NCBI RefSeq assembly: GCF_016055185.1
Contig: NZ_JAECVR010000009.1
Coordinates: 1 to 64,000, forward strand
Direction of reading: 5' to 3'
Length of the DNA stretch: 64,000 nt
DNA from: Paenactinomyces guangxiensis
GTDB lineage: Bacteria; Bacillota; Bacilli; Thermoactinomycetales; Thermoactinomycetaceae
This document shows, piece by piece, positions 25,707 to 34,610 of the stretch. The notes under the pieces are model-generated. The model was not told where the DNA came from. It did no database searches and saw only the letters and a list, made by a program, of their open reading frames with translations. Both the position numbers and the translations under genes were made by a program. Numbering within the stretch: the first letter of the stretch is position 1; the number at the start of each line of letters is the position of its first letter.

Positions 25707-26685
25707 GGCTGCATCCAACCTCCTTTTCCCCGAGCCAGCAACGAACCATGTGTCCTTTTTCATAGACAAACTCCCCTGGAAACTCGGTCACGCATCGGTC
25801 CATCGCTTCTGAACAACGGGGGTGAAAAGGGCATCCCTGGCGAATGGAGCCCGGCTTGGGCAGGCTGCCCGGGATCGATTCCAACTGATACTCCTCTTCA
25901 TCCACATTGGGTACAGAGCGCAACAGTCCCCGCGTGTAAGGATGCTTTGGATGATTGAAAAGAGTTTCAACATCCCCCTCCTCCACTGCTTTTCCCGCAT
26001 ACATCACCAGTACCCGGTCTGCCGTTTCCGCCACCACGCCCATATCGTGCGTGATTAAAATCACTCCCATTCCCGTATCATCCCTCAATTTCAGAATCAA
26101 ATCCAAAATCTGCGCTTGAATGGTCACATCGAGAGCGGTTGTGGGCTCATCAGCAATCAATAATTTGGGCTGGCAGGCCAGCGCCATGGCAATCATCACC
26201 CGCTGGCGCATCCCGCCACTTAACTCATGGGGATACTGTTCCATCCGCTTTTGCGGATCAGAGATTCCCACCTGTGCAAGCAGTTGAATCGCTTCTTGGT
26301 AAGCCTCTTTTTTTGAACAGCGGCGGTGGATCAGCAGAGGCTCCATCAACTGAAAACCAACCGTAAACACGGGATTAAGCGAGGTCATCGGCTCCTGAAA
26401 AATCATCGAGATCTGATTCCCGCGGATTTTTCGCAACTCTTCCTGATCCAATTTCAGAAGATTGGCTCCGTTAAACTTGATCTCGCCGGATGTACGGGCT
26501 GATGAAGGCAGCAGCCCCATCATTGACAGGGAGGTCAAACTTTTTCCACAACCCGATTCACCGACAATACACAGGACTTCCCCCGGCTTTACAGAAAATG
26601 AAACTTCCTGGACAACAGGGATTTCAGTCCCTGCGTCCAAGAAAGAAACTCGTAAGTTTTGTACATCGATCAGTGAGTTTTGCAT
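25699..26685 (-). CDS. oligopeptide ABC transporter ATP-binding protein (OppD/DppD type)
   Basis: 328 residues. Walker [14 protein letters not shown], signature [16 protein letters not shown], Walker [15 protein letters not shown] and the C-terminal oligo_HPY segment with [14 protein letters not shown]. Ten bases separate it from the binding-protein gene. Together with OppF it powers the importer; the Cys cluster at the C-terminus may hold a 4Fe-4S cluster as seen in dipeptide importers. Confidence 0.9.
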   Translation of the reverse strand: MQNSLIDVQNLRVSFLDAGTEIPVVQEVSFSVKPGEVLCIVGESGCGKSLTSLSMMGLLPSSARTSGEIKFNGANLLKLDQEELRKIRGNQISMIFQEPMTSLNPVFTVGFQLMEPLLIHRRCSKKEAYQEAIQLLAQVGISDPQKRMEQYPHELSGGMRQRVMIAMALACQPKLLIADEPTTALDVTIQAQILDLILKLRDDTGMGVILITHDMGVVAETADRVLVMYAGKAVEEGDVETLFNHPKHPYTRGLLRSVPNVDEEEYQLESIPGSLPKPGSIRQGCPFHPRCSEAMDRCVTEFPGEFVYEKGHMVRCWLGEKEVGCSHE

Positions 26686-26695
26686 CCAATCCCCC

Positions 26696-28222
26696 CTACT
26701 TAAAGGAGACGTCCTTCAGGTACCATTGTCCCGTTGGATCGACTTCCAGACCTTTTACATTATTTGCCGTGGCAGTTACAACCACTCCGTGGTGCAGTGT
26801 CACCCATGGGGCTTGTTTCACCAGCAGTTGGTTTGCTTGATGAAGGGCTTCAAGTCGTTTTTGCTTATCTGTTGTAGTGCGGGACAGTTGAATCAGTTGA
26901 TCAGCCTCCGGAATAGCCGTCTGTGTCCGGTTGGATGTCCCGATGTTATCGGAGTGCAAGTTTGGATAGAACAGTTCACTTCCGTCTCCCGTACTGTTTG
27001 TCCATGCACCAATCACTAATTCAAACTGTCCCTGTCGGGTCGTATCCAGATAGGTACCCCATTCTAAAGTCTGAATCTTCACATCTAACCCAGCCTTTTT
27101 CAATTGACCCTGGACCAATTCGGCCAGCTTGGGATAATTTCCGGTGTTGGAAGAAGTGATTGTAAGGGTTTTGCCCTCCAACCCCGCTTGTTTGATCAAT
27201 TCCTTTGCTTTTTGTAAATCATAGGGATAAGCTTCTTTTTCGATCTCCGGTTTGTATCCAAATACTTTGGGCCCAATAAGCCCTTTGGACGGTTGCGCCA
27301 ATCCCTTCATCATATCCACAATTTCATCCTGATTGATCGCATGGGCCACTCCCTGGCGAAGAGTCGGGTTATTGGTCGGCGCTTTTTTCATGTTAAAGCC
27401 GAGATAGTAAACCGGGGTTCCCTCATTGGTCACGATTGAAATATTTTTGTTTCTTTTTAACCGTTCCAACTGCTCCGGCTGTAAATTGTCAACCATTTGT
27501 ACCTGGTTTGTTTCCAGCATTGAAATAGCGGTTGATAATTCGGGAACAACACGGAACTCTACTTCTTTCACCTTTGCTGTTCCATCCCAATATTTATCGT
27601 TAGCTTCCAAAATTAAATGATCTCCCTGCACCCATTCTTTCAGCTTATACGGCCCCGTTCCCACCGGTTTTTTCATCAGGTCGCCTTTTTTGTCCGCAGT
27701 CGGACTGACAATCGAGGCATTGGTATGGGCCAAAGCCGCCAACATCGCTCCATACGGTTCTTTGGTTTTAATCACAACGGTATGCTCGTCTTTCACTTCA
27801 ATCTGATCAATGGGTTTCAGTAATGAACCTCGAGGAGCAGCAGTTTTAGGGTCACGCAATTTATCAAAAGTGTATTTCACAGCTTCTGCATTGAAAGGAG
27901 TCCCGTCGTGAAATGTAACGCCTTTCCGCAGTTTAAACACCCATGTGTTCGGGTCGGGATTTTCATAAGACTCAGCCAGCTTCGGCTTGATTTCCATTGT
28001 TTTGGGATCACGGACCACCAGAGTTTCGTAAATTTGGTTAATCGCATTTGCAGAGGGAGTATCATTGGTCATAATAGGAGACAGCCCCACCACATCGGCG
28101 GTGGATGCATAAACCAGTTTCTGATTTGAAGCGCCGGGTTGAGCAGGAGTACATCCTGCTGCCAGCAAAGCGACGATTGAGCAAAAAGTAACCAACAGTT
28201 TAAAGCCCTTTCTCCTTACCAT
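26696..28222 (-). CDS. peptide-binding lipoprotein, SBP family 5
   Basis: 508-residue extracytoplasmic binding protein. Signal peptide with lipobox LLAAGCTP (Cys near residue 24). The SBP_bac_5 fold is seen in ANAINQIYETLVVRDP, WVFKLRKGVTFHDGTPFNAEAVKYTFD and VRQGVAHAINQDEIVD-like segments. GAGGAGAG precedes ATG 28222. In this family related proteins bind di- or oligopeptides, glutathione (GsiB) or nickel; with GGT in the same run, gamma-glutamyl peptides or glutathione are attractive but unproven ligands. Unusually, the binding protein sits third in the transporter genes, between the permeases and the ATPases. Confidence 0.87.
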   Translation of the reverse strand: MVRRKGFKLLVTFCSIVALLAAGCTPAQPGASNQKLVYASTADVVGLSPIMTNDTPSANAINQIYETLVVRDPKTMEIKPKLAESYENPDPNTWVFKLRKGVTFHDGTPFNAEAVKYTFDKLRDPKTAAPRGSLLKPIDQIEVKDEHTVVIKTKEPYGAMLAALAHTNASIVSPTADKKGDLMKKPVGTGPYKLKEWVQGDHLILEANDKYWDGTAKVKEVEFRVVPELSTAISMLETNQVQMVDNLQPEQLERLKRNKNISIVTNEGTPVYYLGFNMKKAPTNNPTLRQGVAHAINQDEIVDMMKGLAQPSKGLIGPKVFGYKPEIEKEAYPYDLQKAKELIKQAGLEGKTLTITSSNTGNYPKLAELVQGQLKKAGLDVKIQTLEWGTYLDTTRQGQFELVIGAWTNSTGDGSELFYPNLHSDNIGTSNRTQTAIPEADQLIQLSRTTTDKQKRLEALHQANQLLVKQAPWVTLHHGVVVTATANNVKGLEVDPTGQWYLKDVSFK

Positions 28223-28244
28223 TTATCATCTCTCCTCACATCAT

Positions 28245-29147
28245 TTAATGTTCTGTCATCTTGGGATCCAAAGCATCACGCAATCCGTCCCCGACAACAT
28301 TAAAGGCAAAAACAACCAACATGATCGCAATACCGGGAATAATGGTCATATGGGGAGAAGTCCACATAAAATCTTTCCCTGAAGCGATCATCGCCCCCCA
28401 CTCCGGTGTCGGCGGCTGGGCTCCTAATCCAAGAAAGCTTAAGGATGAGGTAGAGAGGATCGCCGTAGCCATTCTCATCGTTGCAAAGACGATGATGGGT
28501 GCAGTACAGTTCGGCAAAATATGTTTAAACAAAATTCGCCCGTCACTCGCCCCAAGCGCGCGCAGGGCTGTCACAAAATCCTGGTTTTTGAGTGACATCA
28601 CACTTCCCCTCACCACACGGGCACAGGAAGGAATGGACCAAATACTGATGGCGATCACAACGTTGACCAGGCTTGTTCCCAGCATGGCGATCACTAACAT
28701 CGCCAGTAAGATCCCCGGAAAAGAAAACATGATATCCATCAATCTCATTAACAGGCCATCCAACCAACGGTAATAACCAGCTAACAGCCCGATGACAACC
28801 CCTCCGACCAATCCCAAAATGACTGAGGAAATCCCTACGATCAATGAAATACGGGAACCATAGATAATCCGGCTCCACATATCCCGTCCATATTCATCCG
28901 TCCCCAGCCAGTGCCCCTCCGTCCCCGGCGGCAACTCTTTTACAGAAAGCTCCTGTGCAGTTGGATCATACGAAGTAAGCAGAGGTGCAAATAAGGCCAT
29001 AAAGATTTGCAAACCGATAATCACCAATCCCAGACAAGCCAGTCGATTCTGAATCAGACGCTTGCCTATTTCTTTGAAGCGCTTGCCCCCCTCTTTATTT
29101 TCGGGTACAGGTGTTGAATCTAAAGAAACAGATGAGTTGTTTGCCAT
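28245..29147 (-). CDS. oligopeptide ABC transporter permease (OppC/DppC type)
   Basis: 300 residues. An N-terminal cytoplasmic segment and first helix precede the BPD_transp_1 domain with about five helices; the EAA-like loop is ALGASDGRILFKHILPN. The OppC_N motif LTSYDPTAQEL and GTDEYGRDMWSRIIYGSRIS are typical of DppC. AGGGAGGG precedes ATG 29147. It pairs with the OppB-type permease encoded 18 bp upstream. Confidence 0.9.
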   Translation of the reverse strand: MANNSSVSLDSTPVPENKEGGKRFKEIGKRLIQNRLACLGLVIIGLQIFMALFAPLLTSYDPTAQELSVKELPPGTEGHWLGTDEYGRDMWSRIIYGSRISLIVGISSVILGLVGGVVIGLLAGYYRWLDGLLMRLMDIMFSFPGILLAMLVIAMLGTSLVNVVIAISIWSIPSCARVVRGSVMSLKNQDFVTALRALGASDGRILFKHILPNCTAPIIVFATMRMATAILSTSSLSFLGLGAQPPTPEWGAMIASGKDFMWTSPHMTIIPGIAIMLVVFAFNVVGDGLRDALDPKMTEH

Positions 29148-29164
29148 GCCGATCCCTCCCTTCT

Positions 29165-30106
29165 TTATTCATATCGAATGCGCGGATCTACAATTGCGTA
29201 TAAGATGTCGACAAGGAGATTGACCAGAACAAACAGAGTGGCTACTAAGAGAACCGACCCCTGTACCATCGTATAGTCCCTGGCAGCAATCGCCTGAACC
29301 ATCAATCTTCCCACACCGTTAATGGCAAAGACCTGTTCGGTGATAATCGTCCCCCCGAGCAAGAAGCCAAAATTTAAGCCAATGACCGTAATCACAGGAA
29401 TTAATGCATTACGCATACAGTGGAGCAAAATAACACTTCTCTCTTTGACTCCTTTGGCTCTTGCAGTCCGAATATAGTCCTGACGGATCACTTCCAGCAT
29501 GGCGGAACGTGTCATTCTGGCAATCAGCGCAGCCGACCCCGTGCCCAGGGTGATCGCCGGCAGAATCAACTCTTTGATTCCTTGAACCGTCCACGGTGCC
29601 GCCGTCAAGCCCGCCACAGGAAACCATTGCAGATAGACGGAAAAAACCAAAATCAGCATACTTCCCAGCCAAAAATTCGGAATAGAAATCCCGGCGAGTG
29701 CACCGACTGTACTTAACATGTCCAGAGATGAATTTTGCCTGATCGCGGAAATGATTCCTGTCCCGACCCCGATTACTGTCGCCACTACAATACTGGCGAT
29801 GGCCAGATTCACAGTGTTGGGAAACCGAATCATAATCGCTTCCGCTACCGACTGCCTGGTTTGGTACGAATACCCCAGATCTCCGTGCAAAACGTCGTTA
29901 ATATAGCGGAAATATTGCGTCAATATAGGATCATTCAACCCTAAATCCGCCCGGATCGCCGCAATTTCCTCTTTCGTTGCAGTCGGTCCCGCAATGATAC
30001 TGGCAGGATCACCGGGCGCAAGATGCAGAGAAATAAAGAGGATAAAGGAAATTCCCAATAGTAAGGGAATAAGCTGTAAAAGTCTGCGAAAGATTAGCCC
30101 GGCCAT
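29165..30106 (-). CDS. oligopeptide ABC transporter permease (OppB/DppB type)
   Basis: 313 residues, six membrane helices. Typical features are the N-terminal RRLLQLIPLLLGISFI helix, LAPGDPAS, LGLNDPILTQYFRYI, and the EAA loop RTARAKGVKERSVILLHCMRNALIPV. AAGGAGG precedes ATG 30106. It follows the Lrp regulator gene by about 25 bp, so the regulator is first in the same transcript. Confidence 0.9.
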   Translation of the reverse strand: MAGLIFRRLLQLIPLLLGISFILFISLHLAPGDPASIIAGPTATKEEIAAIRADLGLNDPILTQYFRYINDVLHGDLGYSYQTRQSVAEAIMIRFPNTVNLAIASIVVATVIGVGTGIISAIRQNSSLDMLSTVGALAGISIPNFWLGSMLILVFSVYLQWFPVAGLTAAPWTVQGIKELILPAITLGTGSAALIARMTRSAMLEVIRQDYIRTARAKGVKERSVILLHCMRNALIPVITVIGLNFGFLLGGTIITEQVFAINGVGRLMVQAIAARDYTMVQGSVLLVATLFVLVNLLVDILYAIVDPRIRYE

Positions 30107-30130
30107 TCAATCCCTCCTTATTCACGGACG

Positions 30131-30607
30131 TTATTTTACAAAGTTGTAGCTGCTTTTCATCTTTTTTAATACTGGCATTACATTTGTCTTTTGAATGCCT
30201 TCGATCTTGTTTAGTTTTTGAATGATCCACTGGGAAAGATCTTCATAACTTCGGGTCATCACTTCTGCAAAAATTTGATACTCCCCCGTGATCAATACCA
30301 CAAAACGGACTTCATCCATTTCCTTTAACTGTGCCACCACCTCCTCCAAAGAATGCTGTTCAGCCGCTAAAAGAACAAAAGTTTGGACATTTAAGCCTAC
30401 TTTGATTGGATTAATTACTCCGACTAAACTTAATATTCCGCTTTCTTGCATTTGCGCTACCCGCATACGAATGGTGCGCTCAGAAACACCTAATATTTCG
30501 GCAATTCTGGTAAAAGGCATACGGGCATTTTTCTGTAACATCAATGCAATCTCGCGGTCCATTCCACTTAACTCTTGAGAATCGATACAATTCTTTTCTA
30601 ATTTCAT
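30131..30607 (-). CDS. Lrp/AsnC-family transcriptional regulator
   Basis: 158 residues. The N-terminal winged HTH (MDREIALMLQKNARMPFTRIAEILGVSERTIRMRVAQM) binds DNA and the C-terminal RAM/AsnC ligand domain (VQTFVLLAAEQHSLEEVVAQL, VRFVVLITGEYQIFAEV) senses amino acids or related compounds. TAGGAGG lies six bases before the start. It is the first gene of the peptide-import/Chr/GGT run and probably controls its own transcript, with an amino acid such as glutamate as a possible signal. The upstream 260 bp contain AT-rich DNA but no clear single operator. Confidence 0.85.
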   Translation of the reverse strand: MKLEKNCIDSQELSGMDREIALMLQKNARMPFTRIAEILGVSERTIRMRVAQMQESGILSLVGVINPIKVGLNVQTFVLLAAEQHSLEEVVAQLKEMDEVRFVVLITGEYQIFAEVMTRSYEDLSQWIIQKLNKIEGIQKTNVMPVLKKMKSSYNFVK

Positions 30608-30751
30608 GCAAGCCTCCTAATATCGTATTATAATTTGTTAAAAAAAACGAAATAACACCTTATTTGCATTAGATTGATTCGATATTTTTATTATTTCAAG
30701 TAATAATAATCGAAATCCAATCGAATTGCAACTATATTTTTTCGGTTTACG

Positions 30752-30790
30752 AAAAATAAAAAGCCGGCCTCCGATTTAAGAGACCGGTTT
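30752..30790 (-). terminator. terminator after dhaM
   Basis: On the minus strand CCGG-T-CTC pairs with GAG-G-CCGG, followed by CTTTTTATTTTTC. A T-run on the plus side as well makes it partly bidirectional. Confidence 0.8.
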
Positions 30791-30869
30791 TTAAAGATGC
30801 GAATATTGATGAACATGGCCGCCGCATTTAGCTTATCCAGCCCGGATGGGCTAAAAGTCCCTTCCTCTA

Positions 30870-31262
30870 TTACAGCAATTTTACCAGTGTTTTAGCCTTT
30901 TCCGCCGAATTCAGGACTTTATCCAGACCACTGCCGCATCCGGATTCTACGACTGCTGCATAGCTTCCTTCAACCAGGGGGGCATCGGCAATCTTTACCT
31001 TTTTATTCTGTTCCAGCCACTCGATCGCCATTTCCGTATTCATGAGCGCACTGCCAATGTCAAAGAGCACCACAACCCCTCTGTCCGTACAGACAGATTC
31101 AATCGCTTCCTTGATTCTCACAGCGCTGGTACCCAGCTCATCTTCATCCGTTCCACCAGCGACAGCAATCGGCACCTCCGATTGGACCTGCCGTAAAAAT
31201 TCCCGCAGTCCCTCAACCAGAACCCTGCTGTGGGAAACCAGTACAATCCCTACATAACTCAT
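30870..31262 (-). CDS. dhaM: dihydroxyacetone kinase phosphotransferase subunit DhaM
   Basis: About 130 residues: a single EIIA-Man-like domain, the short Gram-positive form of DhaM. VGIVLVSHSRVLVEGL contains the His (residue 10) that accepts phosphate from HPr and passes it to ADP on DhaL; GGTDEDELGTSAVRI and VVVLFDIGSALMNTEMA are family blocks. The start is ATG 31262, overlapping the TGA of dhaL (ATGA); the longer frame has no RBS. Third gene of dhaKLM. Confidence 0.92.
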   Translation of the reverse strand: MSYVGIVLVSHSRVLVEGLREFLRQVQSEVPIAVAGGTDEDELGTSAVRIKEAIESVCTDRGVVVLFDIGSALMNTEMAIEWLEQNKKVKIADAPLVEGSYAAVVESGCGSGLDKVLNSAEKAKTLVKLL

Positions 31263-31891
31263 GTTCCTTTTTCCCCTTTTAACATTGTCAGGCAAAGGGC
31301 TTCAAACAGATAATAGGAGGATACCGCTCCGGGATCCAGGTGCCCGGCCGATCTCGGGCCAAGATAGGAAGCACGCCCTTTTTTAGCTTCTAATGGCCTG
31401 GTGTTTTCCATCTGTTGATAAGCAAAAGATTTTAAACTTTGCCAGGATAGATCTGCAACATATTCAGCTACATAGGATGAAACCGGTTCCCATACATCTA
31501 ACAGAGTCTTCTCTCCGGGTGCCGCTTTGCCCCTCATTTTGATGCCGTTAACTGCTTCATGTAATGCTTTTGAAAATTCGTCCAGCGAAACCTTTTCTTT
31601 CCCTTTAAACACAGATGCCATTTTTATAAAAGCGGTACCATAAAGCGGACCGGATGCTCCTCCGACTTTGGAAAGCAATGTCATCGCGATATTCTGGCAC
31701 AAAGCCCCAATATCCTGATTCAACTCCCGGGAAATCTTGTTTTGCACCTCCGCAAATCCGCGCGCCATATTGATGCCGTGATCACCATCACCAATAGCTC
31801 GATCCAGCTCTGACAAGTAATCTTTATTTGCCTGGATGGTGTGATTCGCTTTCAGCATCCATTGAGCAAAGTCCTGTACATCAATTCCCAC
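31259..31891 (-). CDS. dhaL: dihydroxyacetone kinase subunit DhaL (ADP-binding)
   Basis: 210 residues, all-helical Dak2 domain. The nucleotide and magnesium site is seen in DRAIGDGDHGINMARGF, and GGASGPLYGTAF binds the phosphates of tightly held ADP. It accepts phosphate from DhaM and delivers it to dihydroxyacetone on DhaK. It lies 12 bp after dhaK, in one transcript. Confidence 0.93.
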   Translation of the reverse strand: MGIDVQDFAQWMLKANHTIQANKDYLSELDRAIGDGDHGINMARGFAEVQNKISRELNQDIGALCQNIAMTLLSKVGGASGPLYGTAFIKMASVFKGKEKVSLDEFSKALHEAVNGIKMRGKAAPGEKTLLDVWEPVSSYVAEYVADLSWQSLKSFAYQQMENTRPLEAKKGRASYLGPRSAGHLDPGAVSSYYLFEALCLTMLKGEKGT

Positions 31892-31903
31892 ATTTGATCC
31901 CCC

Positions 31904-32902
31904 TTATTCCTTCTTCCAGGCAACCGTATGAGCCGGAGCTTCTAATAACTCTGTTAATTCGTCATCCAATTTTAACAGAGTCACAGAGCAACCTGCCATT
32001 TCCAGAGAAGTCATGTATTCACCAACAAAAGTATCATGAACGCGGATCTCCTTCTCATTTAATATTTCAGCTACTTTTTTGTTAATGATATACAATTCCA
32101 TCAATGGGGTGGCACCAAGTCCGTTGATCATGACTGCTACTCTGTCACCTGAAGCCAGCTTCAGATCATCGAGAATATGTGAGACCAGGGTTACGGCAAT
32201 CTCATCTGCGGACGCCATCTCAGCCCTTTGAATACCAGGCTCTCCGTGGATACCCATTCCGATTTCCATCTCATTTTCACCGATCTCAAAGCCCGGCTTT
32301 CCCGCTGCGGGAACCGTACAGGGACTGAGTGCCATTCCCATGCTTCTCACATTGTTGATCACTTTGGAGGCAACCCTGTGCACATCCTCTAAAGAAGCCC
32401 CCTGCTCAGCAAGAGCACCGGCTATTTTGTGAACAAAGACTGTCCCGGCAATCCCCCTGCGCCCGGTTGTATAAGTGCTGTCCTCTACAGCTGCATCATC
32501 ATTCACGACCACTTGTTTGACGGAAATTCCTTCTGCCTCTGCCAATTCAGCAGCCATTTCAAAGTTCATGATATCGCCTGAGTAATTTTTTATGATAAGT
32601 AAAACGCCCTGTCCACGGTCCACTGCCTTAATCGCTTCAAAAACCTGGTCCGGTGTCGGTGATGTAAACACTTCACCGGCAACTGCTCCGTCCAGCATCC
32701 CTTTTCCCACAAACCCTGCATGAGAAGGTTCATGACCGCTTCCTCCCCCGCTCACCAGGGCAACTTTTGCCCGTGCAGGAGTCTCGTTGCGAACAAGCAC
32801 AGTGGTCCCCTGTAACCGCTTTAATAAGTTCAGATGAGCAAGTACCATTCCCTCAAGCATCTCATGTACGACCTTTTCAGGATCGTTGATTAATTTTTTC
32901 AA
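31904..32902 (-). CDS. dhaK: dihydroxyacetone kinase subunit DhaK
   Basis: 332 residues, Dak1 domain. It binds dihydroxyacetone covalently through a His in the hemiaminal pocket; VSGGGSGHEPSHAGFVGKG carries the conserved GHEPSH motif. The start is a TTG at 32902, set by GGAGGAGGG six bases upstream; an ATG eight codons earlier overlaps the RBS region and is unlikely. First gene of dhaKLM, for PTS-driven phosphorylation of dihydroxyacetone derived from glycerol or other sources. No glycerol dehydrogenase is nearby. Confidence 0.93.
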   Translation of the reverse strand: MKKLINDPEKVVHEMLEGMVLAHLNLLKRLQGTTVLVRNETPARAKVALVSGGGSGHEPSHAGFVGKGMLDGAVAGEVFTSPTPDQVFEAIKAVDRGQGVLLIIKNYSGDIMNFEMAAELAEAEGISVKQVVVNDDAAVEDSTYTTGRRGIAGTVFVHKIAGALAEQGASLEDVHRVASKVINNVRSMGMALSPCTVPAAGKPGFEIGENEMEIGMGIHGEPGIQRAEMASADEIAVTLVSHILDDLKLASGDRVAVMINGLGATPLMELYIINKKVAEILNEKEIRVHDTFVGEYMTSLEMAGCSVTLLKLDDELTELLEAPAHTVAWKKE

Positions 32903-33015
32903 AGAGCACCCTCCTCCGGCTATCATACTGTGAAGACTGAAAGAATGTAACCTGGGCGTGAAAAAAATAGTTGATCTTTCTTTATTATACTAGTTTCTCA
33001 AATTGAATAACTTAC

Positions 33016-33342
33016 TCATCCCAATAAAATAGCATCCCTATGTTTTTTTATCCCACCTATTTTCAGAGACATACGATATGAGCCGTTACGATCAATGTAG
33101 TAAGAAAATAAATTATCAAAAATGGACAATTTATAACCATATCCCGGTACCGTACTGGACGAAACTTGCCAGCCGGCAGGTGGTGTACGTGTACAGATCA
33201 CTTTATTCGGAAGAACAGGCTCAGCAAATACCCGGATGGAACATTCTCCATTGATATTGCCCCGACAGCAAATGCAGCTCCTGGCCCGGCCGGGTTTTCC
33301 GCTTGTACCTTTTGAAAGTACGATTTGTACAATGGGAACCAC
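33016..33342 (-). CDS. hypothetical protein, start uncertain
   Basis: Unrecognised, up to 108 residues from GTG 33342, for which no RBS is visible. The N-terminal part has a CICC motif; the C-terminal half (GWQVSSSTVPGYGYKL, FSYYIDRNGSYRMSLKIGG) reads like a folded beta-rich protein. An overlapping frame begins with ATG 33389 and has a plausible N-terminus, so the gene may have lost its 5' part through a frameshift. It sits beyond two strong hairpins that isolate it from the amidase gene. Confidence 0.4.
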   Translation of the reverse strand: MVPIVQIVLSKGTSGKPGRARSCICCRGNINGECSIRVFAEPVLPNKVICTRTPPAGWQVSSSTVPGYGYKLSIFDNLFSYYIDRNGSYRMSLKIGGIKKHRDAILLG

Positions 33343-33407
33343 TCAAATGGTTGAATGCAATTCGCAAGAGCCACCAAGGGTGAAGTCATTCTGAATCACT
33401 CTATTAT

Positions 33408-33446
33408 AAAATCAGTCACCCAAAAGTTTTCCGGGTGACTGATTTT
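33408..33446. terminator. perfect 14-bp inverted repeat, probable bidirectional terminator
   Basis: AAAATCAGTCACCC pairs perfectly with GGGTGACTGATTTT around an 11-base loop; runs of A and T on both sides would allow termination in either direction. It adjoins a second palindrome at 33459-33518. Confidence 0.65.
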
Positions 33447-33458
33447 ATGAATTTCACC

Positions 33459-33518
33459 AGAAAAAAATCCCTTTAAGCAAACAGCAACTCATCTGCGTTT
33501 TGCTGTCTGTTTAAAGGG
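33459..33518 (-). terminator. palindromic terminator after the amidase gene (shared-stem family, copy 2)
   Basis: CCCTTTAAGCAAACAGCAA at 33469-33487 pairs with TTGCTGTCTGTTTAAAGGG at 33500-33518 (17 of 19, the rest G-T), followed on the minus strand by ATTTTTTT. The outer arm CCCTTTAAGCA is the same as in 5833-5883. Confidence 0.8.
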
Positions 33519-33528
33519 GATCATATAG

Positions 33529-34260
33529 CTACTCTCTTGGTTTAATCATGATCTCCTTTGCCCCTTTTTTGATCGCATCGGAAACGGCATCAAGGATTTT
33601 CCCCTCGTAAGCAGTGTCAATCACCGGTTTCCCGTCCACTGTTACCCGATACATTGGCTTGGGAGCAGGCGGTTGTTCGGGCACATACTTCACCCCAAAG
33701 TATTCACAAACCCCTTTCGCCGTTTCAACAGCGCATTCTTTCTGAAATGCGGGGTCAATCATCCGCTTAGCTTCTTCCAATCTTGGATCATCCATAAAGC
33801 CGTATTCAATTAATACCGCCGGCATCTTTGTCTCACGCAATACATGGAAATTGGCTGATTTTACCCCCCTGTTTCGCTGTTTTGTCCCCTGGATTACATA
33901 TTTGTGAATCAAGTTGGCAGCCCTTGATCCTTTACTGCTTCCCGGGTAATGGTAGCACTCAACACCCTCTCCGCCCCCGGCATTATAATGGCACGAAACA
34001 TACAGATCGGCCCCTTTTGAATTGGCCAGGTTTGTACGGTCAGCAAGAGGAGTATCCTGATCTGTCGGTGCTACGAGCAAGGTACGGAAACCACAGCGTT
34101 TTAGCTCCTGATCTAAATATTTAACTACCGCCCTGTTAAATTCATTTTCCTTTATCACTCTTCCCCCTAACTGCGGGATCGGCGGAGTACGTTTACCGGG
34201 TGTATTCATTCCATGCTAATGTCCATCGTCTAAAGCAATAAGCCATTGACGATGTGCCAT
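33529..34260 (-). pseudogene. N-acetylmuramoyl-L-alanine amidase (Amidase_3) with in-frame TAG
   Basis: Zinc amidase that cuts the bond between muramic acid and L-Ala in peptidoglycan. ATG 34260 follows GAAAGGAG by eight bases, the only good RBS. The frame reads MAHRQWLIALDDGH, then TAG at 34218-34216, then HGMNTPGKRTP and onward to the end. The codons before the stop hold the DxGH zinc motif, so a protein started at the downstream ATG 34209 would lack a metal ligand. Later zinc/catalytic residues (YVSCHYNA, VLIEYGFMDD) are intact, and the rest shows no decay. The C-terminal 45 residues after a Pro-rich linker may be a SPOR-like wall-binding module. Either a recent nonsense mutation or TAG read-through; a sequencing error would also explain it. 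Confidence 0.75.
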
Positions 34261-34610
34261 AATACCAACTCCTTTCATCAATAAACCCGTTTATGAAACA
34301 AAACAATTGTCTTTCGTTGATTTTTAAATGGCAGATTTCGATTACCTGTATGATTTATTTAAATAAATAAATTTTTTCATTCCTATTATATCATAATATT
34401 GATAATTTTTCATTTTATTTGCTTTATGATAATCTCTTCATTTTTAAATCTATGCTCCTTACTTCACCAGTGTCAAGCCAGGCAGTACTCCCCGGCAGGC
34501 CTGTCAGAAATAGGCCTGTGATTCCAAACCAGGTTCGTCACTTGTCCGTTTCCATTGAAACTTAATTCACATATGAATAACTGTACAACCTGAAGAAAGG
34601 GGGCTTTGGT
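34261..34610. other. AT-rich intergenic region, no gene seen
   Basis: About 350 bp between the divergent amidase and ymaF genes. It is strongly AT-rich around 34360-34440 and must hold both promoters, but I cannot assign hexamers confidently. Confidence 0.5.

Noticed and set aside
33198..33389. Alternative frame overlapping the hypothetical gene at 33016-33342
   Set aside because: No RBS. Its N-terminus looks plausible, so it is noted under the hypothetical gene as a possible frameshifted start, but not called separately.
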